The notes below the pieces were generated by a model. The model saw nothing but the letters and a program-made list of their open reading frames with translations. It was not told where the DNA came from and did no database searches. The position numbers and the translations under genes are program-made. From positions 248,001 through 312,000 of the forward strand of contig NZ_VEHL01000008.1 of assembly GCF_007679965.1 (NCBI RefSeq): a stretch of 64,000 nucleotides of DNA. The letters run 5' to 3'. This DNA comes from Bordetella genomosp. 13 (GTDB taxonomy: Bacteria > Pseudomonadota > Gammaproteobacteria > Burkholderiales > Burkholderiaceae_B). Shown here piece after piece: positions 18,101 to 25,431 of the stretch. How positions within the stretch are numbered: the first letter of the stretch is position 1; every line of letters begins with the position of its first letter.

Positions 18101-18973
18101 ATGTCCGCCCGCATCCTCAGCCTGCACGTCTATCCCATCAAGTCCTGCGCCGGCATCGACCTGGCCGAATCCGACCTGGACCGCGCCGGCCTGGCGCACG
18201 ACCGGCGCTGGATGCTGGTGGACGAGGCCGGTCAGTTCATGACGCAGCGCCAGTGGCCCGCCATGGCGCTGATCCGCACCGCGCTGGACGGCGCGGTGCT
18301 GCGCCTTGACGCGCCCGGCATGGCGCCGCTGGCGGTGCCGCTGGACGGATCGGAGCTGGCCGATACGGTCGAGCGCGTGGTGGTGTGGCGCGACCGGGTG
18401 CCCGCCCGCGCGGAGCATCCGCGCGCGGCGCAATGGTTCAGCCAGTTCCTGGGCCATGCGTGCCGGCTGCTGAAGGTGGACGCACAGGCGCATCGCCCTG
18501 CGCGCTCGGAATGGGTGGACCGCTGGCGCGACGCCCATCCTGACCTGGCCGGCGAATTCGAGGGCGAGCACCTGTTCGGCTTCGCCGACGGCTTTCCCTT
18601 GCTGGTCGCCAACCAGGCCTCGCTGGACGACCTGAACGCCCGCCTGGCCGCGCAGGGCAAGGCCGCGGTGCCGATGAACCGGTTCCGGCCCAACATCGTG
18701 GTACAGGGCGATTGGCCGGCATTCGAGGAGGACTACACCGCCGCGATCACCGCGGGCGCGGCGCGGCTGGCCTTCGTCAAGCCCTGTACGCGCTGTCCCG
18801 TGCCCGACGTGGACCAGGCCACGGCGGTCCGGGGCGACGAACCCGGCCGCACGCTGGCCGGCTACCGCCAACTGGAGGTGGGCGTGGTGTTCGGGCAGAA
18901 CGCCATCGTGGCCGGCCAGGACCGGGTGTGCCTGCGCGTGGGCGATCCGGTGGACGTCGAACTGGATTTCTGA
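18101..18973 (+). CDS. MOSC-domain molybdenum cofactor protein (YcbX/mARC-like)
   Basis: 290-residue protein with an N-terminal MOSC_N beta-barrel (ARILSLHVYPIKSCAG, then LAHDRRWMLVDEAGQFMTQR) and a C-terminal MOSC domain. The probable molybdenum-ligating cysteine lies in FVKPCTRCPVPDVD (Cys229 or Cys232). Members such as YcbX and mARC reduce N-hydroxylated bases and similar compounds. There is no ferredoxin-like C-terminal domain as in YcbX, so the electron donor would be a separate protein. A ferredoxin-reductase gene lies 0.8 kb downstream, but past a convergent gene, so a link is speculative. Confidence 0.88.
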   Translation: MSARILSLHVYPIKSCAGIDLAESDLDRAGLAHDRRWMLVDEAGQFMTQRQWPAMALIRTALDGAVLRLDAPGMAPLAVPLDGSELADTVERVVVWRDRVPARAEHPRAAQWFSQFLGHACRLLKVDAQAHRPARSEWVDRWRDAHPDLAGEFEGEHLFGFADGFPLLVANQASLDDLNARLAAQGKAAVPMNRFRPNIVVQGDWPAFEEDYTAAITAGAARLAFVKPCTRCPVPDVDQATAVRGDEPGRTLAGYRQLEVGVVFGQNAIVAGQDRVCLRVGDPVDVELDF

Positions 18974-19119
18974 GGCGGACGGCGCGGCGCGCCCGGCACG
19001 GGGGCGTGCGCGGCGCCCGGCGGTTCGGCCCGTGCCCGTCAGACGGGCCTGCTGCGTTGCGCCGGCCGGCGGGCGTGAACGGCCGGCATGGACCCGCCGA
19101 TGGCACGGATGGCGCCGGA

Positions 19120-19437
19120 TCAGCCCGCCGAGAGCTTCAAACCCACCAGCCCCGCCACGATCAGCCCGACGCTGACGATGCGCGCCGTGCTGGCGGATTC
19201 TCCGAACAGGATGATGCCGGCGATGAACGCGCCGATGGTGCCGATGCCCACCCAGATGGCGTAGGCGGTGCCCAGCGGCAGGGTCTTCATGGCCTGCGAC
19301 AGCAGCCAGAAGCTGGCGATCATGGCCACGACGGTGAGAACAGAGGGGAGGGGACGCGTGAAGCCGTGGGTGTACTTCAGTCCGATGGACCAGACGACTT
19401 CGAGGAGTCCGGCCAGCACGAGGATGAGCCAGGTCAT
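19120..19437 (-). CDS. gdx: Guanidinium exporter Gdx (SugE-type SMR transporter)
   Basis: 105-residue small-multidrug-resistance protein with four membrane helices. The essential Glu13 lies in the first helix (AGLLEVVWSIGLKYTHGFTR), and the WSIGLKYTHGF signature marks the SugE/Gdx branch rather than EmrE. Gdx proteins exchange guanidinium for protons across the inner membrane. That assignment is supported by what reads as a guanidine-II riboswitch 44-123 bases upstream of the start. The start ATG 19437 follows AAGGG by about 8 bases. It is convergent with the MOSC gene. Confidence 0.95.
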   Translation of the reverse strand: MTWLILVLAGLLEVVWSIGLKYTHGFTRPLPSVLTVVAMIASFWLLSQAMKTLPLGTAYAIWVGIGTIGAFIAGIILFGESASTARIVSVGLIVAGLVGLKLSAG

Positions 19438-19480
19438 TGAACAGCCCTTGCAATGGCGCCGGCGGCAGGCCGGCAGGTAA

Positions 19481-19560
19481 GGGGCCGTCCCCGGTAGAGG
19501 CGCCGTCCGGGACGGCGCGCAGCGACTGCGGCCGGGACTGCGATCCCGGGTCGTCCCGGG
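19481..19560 (-). promoter_or_regulatory. Guanidine-II (mini-ykkC) riboswitch
   Basis: On the minus strand, in the leader of gdx, two short hairpins carry ACGR tetraloops, the defining feature of the guanidine-II class: CCCGGG-ACGA-CCCGGG at 19545-19560 (first in the RNA) and GGGG-ACGG-CCCC at 19481-19492 (second). The 52-base linker forms its own strong stem around CGTCCCGGACG (19501-19519). The second ACGR hairpin ends 43 bases before the gdx ATG; between them is another GC stem (CCGGC/GCCGG) that could sequester the ribosome site. Guanidine binding would be expected to raise gdx expression. Structure and loops are seen directly; ligand response follows from the class. Confidence 0.88.
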
Positions 19561-19771
19561 ACAAGCGCGATTATAGGCATTGCGGGCGTTGCGTGGGCCC
19601 GTCGCCGGATCGCCCCGCGGCCGGGATCGCACGCACCCGGGCCCGCGGCGGCCCATGCAGGACATGCAGATGGGTTCGGGCGCTAGAATCTGACAATTCG
19701 ACGTCAATCATCCAGCCCGATGCCGAACCCGCCGCGCGCGGCGCCGGCCACCGGGTATCTGCCAACAGATC

Positions 19772-20818
19772 ATGAGCTTTCAGGTAACGATCCAACCCAG
19801 CAAGCATCAATTCCAGGTCGAGTCCGGCCAGACCGTGCTCGAGGCCGCGATGGCGGCCGGATTCGTGCTGCCCTACAGCTGCCGCACCGGCGCGTGCTCC
19901 ACCTGCAAGGGCAAGGTGCTCGAGGGCGAGTACGACGCCGGTCCCTACCCCGCGCAGGTGCTGGCGCCCGAGGAACTGGCGCGCGGCTACACGCTGTTCT
20001 GCCAGGCCCGCCCGCAGACCGACCTGGTGGTGGAGTCCGCCGAGGTGCGGCTGGCCACCGACATCCAGATCCGCAAGCTGCCGTCGCGCGTGCAGACGCT
20101 GGAGCGCGTCGCGCCCGACGTGGTCGTGATCAAGCTGCAATTGCCGGCCGCCGAGCAGTTCCGCTATTACGCCGGCCAGTACGTCGAGGTCATCCTGAAG
20201 GACGGCAAGCGCCGCAGCTATTCGATGGCCGGCGCGCCGCACACCGGCAGCCCGCTCGAACTGCACGTCCGGCACCTGCCGGGCGGGCTGTTCACCGACC
20301 ACGTGTTCGGCGCCGGCGCCACGCAGATGAAAGAGCGCGAGATCCTGCGCCTGGAAGGGCCGTTCGGCTCGTTCTTCCTGCGCGAGGACAGCGCCAAGCC
20401 CATCGTGCTGCTGGCCAGCGGCACCGGCTTCGCGCCAGTCAAGGCCATCGTCGAGCACATGGTGCACAAGCAGATCGATCGGCCGGTCACGCTGTACTGG
20501 GGCGGCCGCCGGCCGCATGACCTGTACATGGACGAACTGGCCCGCTCGTGGGCGGATGCGCTGCCCAACCTGCGCTACGTGCCCGTCGTGTCCGACGGCC
20601 TGCCGGAAGACGGCTGGCAGGGCCGCACGGGCTACGTGCACGAGGCCGTCATCCAGGACATGCCCGATCTCTCCGGCCACCAGGTGTATGCCTGCGGCAC
20701 GCCGCTGATGGTCGATGCCGCGCGCCGCGAGTTCAGCCTGCAGTGCGGCCTGCCGCCCGAGGAGTTCTACGCCGATGCCTTCACCTCGCAGGCCGACCTG
20801 GCGCGCGCGGCGGGCTGA
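19772..20818 (+). CDS. 2Fe-2S ferredoxin-NAD(P)H reductase (AscD/CDP-6-deoxyglucoseen reductase-like)
   Basis: 348-residue electron-transfer flavoprotein. The N-terminal plant-type 2Fe-2S domain has Cys37, Cys42, Cys45 and Cys77 (YSCRTGACSTC, then LFCQARP). An FAD domain follows (RSYSMAGAPH near residues 149-158) and then an NAD(P)H domain (LLASGTGFAPVKAIVEHM and VYACGTPLMVDAARREF). Proteins of this layout in this bacterial group are usually named CDP-6-deoxy-delta-3,4-glucoseen reductase, but no sugar genes are nearby, so it is better read as a general oxygenase or reductase partner. It stands alone upstream of dadA. Confidence 0.85.
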   Translation: MSFQVTIQPSKHQFQVESGQTVLEAAMAAGFVLPYSCRTGACSTCKGKVLEGEYDAGPYPAQVLAPEELARGYTLFCQARPQTDLVVESAEVRLATDIQIRKLPSRVQTLERVAPDVVVIKLQLPAAEQFRYYAGQYVEVILKDGKRRSYSMAGAPHTGSPLELHVRHLPGGLFTDHVFGAGATQMKEREILRLEGPFGSFFLREDSAKPIVLLASGTGFAPVKAIVEHMVHKQIDRPVTLYWGGRRPHDLYMDELARSWADALPNLRYVPVVSDGLPEDGWQGRTGYVHEAVIQDMPDLSGHQVYACGTPLMVDAARREFSLQCGLPPEEFYADAFTSQADLARAAG

Positions 20819-20841
20819 GCGCCCACGGGGCCTGTGCCGCG

Positions 20842-20864
20842 GGGTCGCGCGCGACCCTGTTTTA
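20842..20864 (+). terminator. Possible weak terminator
   Basis: GGGTCGC and GCGACCC form a 7-bp stem with a 2-base centre, followed by TGTTTT, 24 bases after the reductase stop. Stem geometry is tight and the T-run is interrupted. Confidence 0.4.
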
Positions 20865-20983
20865 CGCATTGAAATGACGAACGCGGCGGCCCCTCGGGGT
20901 AAACTGCCGGACCAGCACCTCGTCCGGTGCGCACGGCCTGTGGCCGTTCCGGCCGAGCTTCGCACGCAGGGGGCAATTGGCGC

Positions 20984-22240
20984 ATGAAAGTAGCGGTTTT
21001 GGGCAGCGGCATCATCGGCGTCTCCACCGCATGGTGGCTGAGCCAGTCGGGCCACGAGGTCGTGGTGATCGACCGCCGCGCCGGCCCGGCCCAGGAAACC
21101 AGCCTGGCCAACGGCGGCCAGATTTCGGTGTCCTACGCCGAGCCCTGGGCCAATCCGCAGGCGCCCCTCAAGCTCTTGAAGTGGCTGGCGCGCGACGACG
21201 CGCCGCTGCTGTTCCGCCCGCAACTCGACTGGCGGCAATGGATGTGGGGCCTGGCCTTCCTGCGCGAATGCCTGCCGTCGCGGCTGGCGCCCAACATCCG
21301 CGCCATGGTGCGCATGGCCGAGTACAGCCGCGCCACGCTGCGCGGCATGCGCGCCCAGATGGGCATCCAGTACGAACACCTGGAACGCGGCATCCTCAAT
21401 TTCTACCGCGACCCGCACGAGTTCGAAGCCTCGCAGCGGGCCGCCGGCCTGATGCGCGACTTCGGCGTCGAGCGCCGCGTCATCGGCCCCGACGAGGTCA
21501 TCGCGATCGAGCCCGCCCTGGCGCCGCATCGCGGCACCATCGTGGGCGGCGACTACACGCCCGAGGACGAAAGCGGCGACGTGCACCTGTTCACCGCCGC
21601 GCTGGCGCAGCACTGCGAAGCGGCCGGCGTCGAATTCCGCTTCAATACCCAGGCCACGCGCCTGGAAAGCGTCGGCGGCGCCGTGCAGGGCGTCGAGCTC
21701 ATCGGCCCCGACGGGCGCTACGGCCGGCTGGTGGCCGACGCCTACGTGGTCGCGATGGGCAGCTACACGCCCACGCTGGTGCGCCCGCTGGGCGTGCCGT
21801 GCAACGTCTATCCCGCCAAGGGGTACTCGGCCACGTTCCCGGTGCTGGCGCCGGCGCGCGCGCCCACCGTCAGCCTGACCGACAGCAGCCACAAGGTGGT
21901 GTTCTCGCGGCTGGGCAACCGCCTGCGCATGGCGGGCACCGCCGAGCTGGCCGGCTACGACCGCGGCCTGAACACCGCGCGCTGCGAGGCGCTGTTGCGC
22001 CTGGCGCGCGAACTCTTTCCCGACGCCCTCGATTTCGAGGGCGTCAGTTATTGGTCGGGCCTGCGCCCTTCCACGCCTTCGAACGTACCGCTCATCGGCC
22101 AGACCCGCATTCCCAACCTGTATCTCAATACGGGCCACGGCACGCTGGGCTGGACCATGGGCGTGGGTTCGGGACGAGCCTTAGCCGACCTGCTCAGCGG
22201 ACGCAGGCCGGAACCTGACTTTCCCTTTCTGGGGTCATGA
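20984..22240 (+). CDS. dadA: D-amino acid dehydrogenase small subunit DadA
   Basis: Membrane-associated FAD enzyme that oxidatively deaminates D-amino acids (D-alanine in enteric bacteria) into the respiratory chain. The protein is 418 residues from ATG 20984. The FAD-binding motif VLGSGIIGVSTAWWL is at residues 5-19, followed by SLANGGQISVSYAEPWANP, a DadA hallmark. The C-terminal SYWSGLRPSTPSNVPLIG and NTGHGTLGWTMGVGSG complete the family pattern. No alanine racemase (dadX) is adjacent. Its stop overlaps the next start by 4 bp. Confidence 0.93.
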   Translation: MKVAVLGSGIIGVSTAWWLSQSGHEVVVIDRRAGPAQETSLANGGQISVSYAEPWANPQAPLKLLKWLARDDAPLLFRPQLDWRQWMWGLAFLRECLPSRLAPNIRAMVRMAEYSRATLRGMRAQMGIQYEHLERGILNFYRDPHEFEASQRAAGLMRDFGVERRVIGPDEVIAIEPALAPHRGTIVGGDYTPEDESGDVHLFTAALAQHCEAAGVEFRFNTQATRLESVGGAVQGVELIGPDGRYGRLVADAYVVAMGSYTPTLVRPLGVPCNVYPAKGYSATFPVLAPARAPTVSLTDSSHKVVFSRLGNRLRMAGTAELAGYDRGLNTARCEALLRLARELFPDALDFEGVSYWSGLRPSTPSNVPLIGQTRIPNLYLNTGHGTLGWTMGVGSGRALADLLSGRRPEPDFPFLGS

Positions 22241-23577
22241 CACTTATGAAGACACTGCAACACTCGGGCGTGGCCCGTGCATTGGGCGCCACGCGTCGCG
22301 TGTGGTTGTTCGGCCTGGCGATGGCCGCCTCCGGCGCGGCGTATGCCGACGCCGTCCCGATCCAGGTCTGGCACACGCTGGCCGGCCCCAACAAGGCCGA
22401 GTTCGAGAAACTGGTCAAGCAGTACAACAAGGAGCAGGGCGACGTGCAGGTCACGCTGCGCGCCTTCCCGACCCAGGCCGCCCTGAAGCAGGAAGCCGCC
22501 GCCTCGCGCAAGAGCAAGAACGGCCCGAACCTGCTGCAGCTGGACGACAACCATTCGCCCGAAGTGGTGGCCGAGCATCGCGACATCCTGCCGATGCACG
22601 AGCTGCTGGCCAAGTACCCGATCAAGGACGCCAACTGGTTCCTGCCCACCACGTCCAGCTTCACGCGCGATGCGCGTGGCCGGCTGCTGGCTTTCCCGTG
22701 GATGGCCGAGATCCCCGTCATGTTCTACAACCTGGACCAGTACAAGAAGGCGGGCCTGGATCCGAACAAGCCGGCGCGCACCTGGGCCGACCTGCAGGGC
22801 GATCTGCTGAAGCTGCGCGACGTGGCCAATTCCAATTGCCCGTACGCCTCCAGTGAGCAGGTTTCCGTGCACCTGGAGAACCTGGCGCCGATCAACGGCC
22901 AGACCTACACCAGCAACGAGAACGGCCTGGACAAGGGCCGCGCCGCGCCAGCGCTGCAGTTCGACACGCTGTACATGCGCCACCTGTCGCTGATGGTCAG
23001 CTGGAAGCGTTCCGACCTGTTCACCAACCACTCCGAAGACCGTGCCAACGACGCGCTGTTCGCCAAGGGCGACTGCTCGGTGCTGACCACCGGCTCGGGC
23101 GCGCTGGGCCAGTTCCTGGACAACAAGTCGCTGAAGTTCGGCGTGGCGCCGCTGCCGTTCTATGACCAGGCCACGCCCAACGCGGGCCGTCCGTTCGTCA
23201 GCGGCGCGGCGCTGTGGGCCATCGAAGGCCGTCCGCAATCGGAAGAGAAGGCCACGGCGCAGTTCCTGGCCTGGCTGTCCAAGCCGGTGATCGCCGCCGA
23301 ATGGCACCAGCGCACGGGCTACCTGCCCCTGACCGAAGCGGCGTTCCGTGCTTCCGACGTATCGTTCTACGACCGCATGCCGGGCGCCCAGCAACTGGTG
23401 GCCGCCATGCGCAACCAGCCTACCTCCAGCGGCCGCGGTTTCCGCATGAACAACTACGACCGCATCGAGCCCGTGCTCAGCCGGGGCCTGGACGAGGCGC
23501 TGGAAGGCCGTACCCCGCCGATGGCGGCGCTGAACAACGCGGCGGCGCAAGCCAGGTCGATTGCCCAGCAGAAGTAA
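22237..23577 (+). CDS. ABC transporter extracellular solute-binding protein (UgpB-like, orphan)
   Basis: 446-residue periplasmic binding protein of family 1 (UgpB/MalE class). A Sec signal peptide is visible (VWLFGLAMAASGAAYADA, cleavage near residue 38), followed by IQVWHTLAGPNKAEFEKLVK, LLQLDDNHSPEVVAEH and the C-terminal NNYDRIEPVLSRGLDEALEG typical of UgpB. UgpB proteins bind glycerol-3-phosphate, but no permease or ATPase genes follow and the protein ends at a terminator, so the substrate is open. The ATG at 22237 overlaps the dadA stop; ATG 22246 (MKTLQHSG) is an alternative. The coupling to dadA is unusual. Confidence 0.88.
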   Translation: MTLMKTLQHSGVARALGATRRVWLFGLAMAASGAAYADAVPIQVWHTLAGPNKAEFEKLVKQYNKEQGDVQVTLRAFPTQAALKQEAAASRKSKNGPNLLQLDDNHSPEVVAEHRDILPMHELLAKYPIKDANWFLPTTSSFTRDARGRLLAFPWMAEIPVMFYNLDQYKKAGLDPNKPARTWADLQGDLLKLRDVANSNCPYASSEQVSVHLENLAPINGQTYTSNENGLDKGRAAPALQFDTLYMRHLSLMVSWKRSDLFTNHSEDRANDALFAKGDCSVLTTGSGALGQFLDNKSLKFGVAPLPFYDQATPNAGRPFVSGAALWAIEGRPQSEEKATAQFLAWLSKPVIAAEWHQRTGYLPLTEAAFRASDVSFYDRMPGAQQLVAAMRNQPTSSGRGFRMNNYDRIEPVLSRGLDEALEGRTPPMAALNNAAAQARSIAQQK

Positions 23578-23598
23578 GCGTAAGCGTGGAGTAATAAG

Positions 23599-23627
23599 CG
23601 CCCCGGTATAATCCGGGGCGTTTTTTT
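23599..23627 (+). terminator. Intrinsic terminator after the solute-binding protein
   Basis: CGCCCCGG and CCGGGGCG form an 8-bp stem with a TATAAT loop, followed by seven T residues, 22 bases after the stop codon. Confidence 0.95.
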
Positions 23628-23900
23628 CATTATGCGGGCCAGGCGAAAAAAATGCCCGAACCCCTTGCCACCGGCTCGATCCGGCAAATGCGGAATATGC
23701 AGCCGCAATAATAAAAGGGGCAATTCTGTTTTTTGTTTTTAGGTTTTGTTTTTCAACTAGACGTTGTGCTCCATCGAATCCATCTTGGCCGATGCGCGTC
23801 GCGGAAGGCGAAAATCCGCGGGGTGTTGCCGGTAATTTGAGGAGGGTGAGGTTTCGCGAGGAGCGCGCGACAATTAAAAAAATCAAAGGTTTCGATCGGC
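23628..23900. other. AT-rich intergenic region before the pilus locus
   Basis: About 270 bp that contrasts with its surroundings: T-rich runs at 23728-23757 (TGTTTTTTGTTTTTAGG and similar) and A-runs at 23873-23886. No clear promoter could be assigned, though this is the expected place for the pilus-operon promoter. The base composition suggests either an H-NS-type silenced promoter or the edge of an acquired island. Confidence 0.5.
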
Positions 23901-24338
23901 ATGCTCGATGCAACGATCAATAGTTTGCGGGTATTCGACAACAATAATTGGAATATCTCGATCGACGATGTGCCGGGCCTGGGCGATGCGCTGCGGGTCC
24001 TGGCGGCCGAGCTGGGCAGGTGGGTCCAGCAGGTCCTGGCGTCGGCCGCATGGCTGGCGGACCAATTGGCTGCGGTGAATTCGGCGCTGGGCGGCCTGGG
24101 TGCCTTGCCGGGCGCGCTCGACGGCGGTGTCCACGCCGCGCCCGTGCCGCCGCCCTTGCCGGCGGCCCCCCCCGATGACGCGGTGCAGGGCGTGGTCGAC
24201 GCAGTCCAGGCGCTGAACGGCAAGCTGCATGCAATGGCCAGTTGGATCGAGGCGCCCGTTCAGGGTCTGGATGCCATGGTCGACGCGCTGCATACCGCTT
24301 ACCAGAACGTCGGCACGTTTCTCCACGCGCTGTTTTGA
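23901..24338 (+). CDS. Hypothetical protein preceding the pilus genes
   Basis: 145-residue ORF with no family recognised. It begins MLDATINSLRVFDNNNWNIS, then two amphipathic helical stretches (about residues 30-62 and 92-140) separated by a Pro/Ala linker (PVPPPLPAAPPDD). No signal peptide or membrane helix is evident. The first 20 codons are lower in GC than the rest. It lies between an AT-rich control region and the TcpQ-domain gene, on the same strand and 133 bp upstream, so it may be the first gene of the pilus operon. The ribosome site (AAAGG, 12 bases before) is weak, so even its status as a gene is uncertain. Confidence 0.5.
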   Translation: MLDATINSLRVFDNNNWNISIDDVPGLGDALRVLAAELGRWVQQVLASAAWLADQLAAVNSALGGLGALPGALDGGVHAAPVPPPLPAAPPDDAVQGVVDAVQALNGKLHAMASWIEAPVQGLDAMVDALHTAYQNVGTFLHALF

Positions 24339-24471
24339 GTCGCGCGGCCAGTGCGCACGCAGGCCGTGCGCGTCGCAGTGACCGATCGATCCATGCGTAG
24401 ATCTGCGTCTATCGCCGTTTTTCCGGCTGGCCCACCATGCGGGCTTGACGGATGGCGGTGGCGGAGGACGC

Positions 24472-25431
24472 ATGGTTCGGTGGGCGGGTTTGGTGCTGTT
24501 GCTGGCGGCCGGCGGCTGCGCGGCGCTGGCGGATGATGGACTGAGCGGTCCCGGTCCGGCCGGGTCCTACGACTTCGACTGGAAGCTGTCGGGCGACGCC
24601 GCCGTGGCGCCGCTGCAGGTGTTCGCCACCGACGCGCAGGTCTGGCTGCAGTTCGGCGCGGGGCAGGAGGTGCCGGCCATCTTCGCCGGCACGGCGCAGG
24701 GCGACCGCCTGGTCGCGTGGCGCAGGCAAGGGCCTTACGTGGTGCTCGACGGGGCCTGGCGGTCTCTGACGATGCGCGGCGGCCGGTACGTGGCGCGCGC
24801 GGCCCGGGCCGGCGAACCGGCGCTCGGCAGGCAGGGGGTGGTGCCATTGGGCACGGCGTCCGCGCCCGTGGCCATCGTGGCGGGCCAGGCCGGTGGGTAT
24901 GGGGGCATGGAGCCTGGTGCGGTGGGGGCGCAGCAGGCGGGGGCCGTGGATCCTGGCGCGACGGCGCCGGGCGCGGCAATGGCCGGTGCGATGACGTCCG
25001 AGGCGCTGAAGTCGAGTGCGGCGGCGCCCGGTGCACCGATGTCCGGCGCAACCGCCAGCCTGTCCGCGCCATCCGCGTCTTCGCAGCCGTCGGCGTCCTC
25101 CGGCGTCCTGTCCGCGCCACGTCCCGCTGCTTCGCCGGCCTTCCATGCCGGGCCGCCCGAGGCCACGCTGCGCGCGGTGCTGGCGCGCTGGGCGCAGGCC
25201 GCAGGCTGGACCTTCCAGGCCCAGCATTGGGCGGTCGACGTCGACATCCCCTTGGCCGGCAGCGCCGAATTCGGCTCCGACTTCAAGCAGGCCGTGCGTG
25301 CGTTGCTGGGATCGACGGAACTGACCGACCGGCCCGTGCAACCCTGCTTCTATACCAATCGCGTGCTGCGCGTCGTGCCCTTTACCCAGGCCTGCGACCC
25401 CTCCGCCATGCCCGCCGGGGTGCCGTCATGA
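24472..25431 (+). CDS. TcpQ-domain pilus assembly protein (PilL-like)
   Basis: 319-residue exported protein. The N-terminus has a signal peptide (LVLLLAAGGCAALADD); Cys16 lies in a lipobox-like AGGC, so it may be a lipoprotein, otherwise cleavage after ALA is likely. The middle (about residues 130-230) is Ala/Ser/Pro-rich low complexity. The C-terminal 90 residues are the TcpQ domain: ATLRAVLARWAQAAGWTFQA, AEFGSDFKQAVRALLGS and CFYTNRVLRVVPF. TcpQ-type proteins help the secretin of type IVb pili into the outer membrane. Its stop overlaps the secretin start (ATGA), so the two are coupled. Confidence 0.85.
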   Translation: MVRWAGLVLLLAAGGCAALADDGLSGPGPAGSYDFDWKLSGDAAVAPLQVFATDAQVWLQFGAGQEVPAIFAGTAQGDRLVAWRRQGPYVVLDGAWRSLTMRGGRYVARAARAGEPALGRQGVVPLGTASAPVAIVAGQAGGYGGMEPGAVGAQQAGAVDPGATAPGAAMAGAMTSEALKSSAAAPGAPMSGATASLSAPSASSQPSASSGVLSAPRPAASPAFHAGPPEATLRAVLARWAQAAGWTFQAQHWAVDVDIPLAGSAEFGSDFKQAVRALLGSTELTDRPVQPCFYTNRVLRVVPFTQACDPSAMPAGVPS

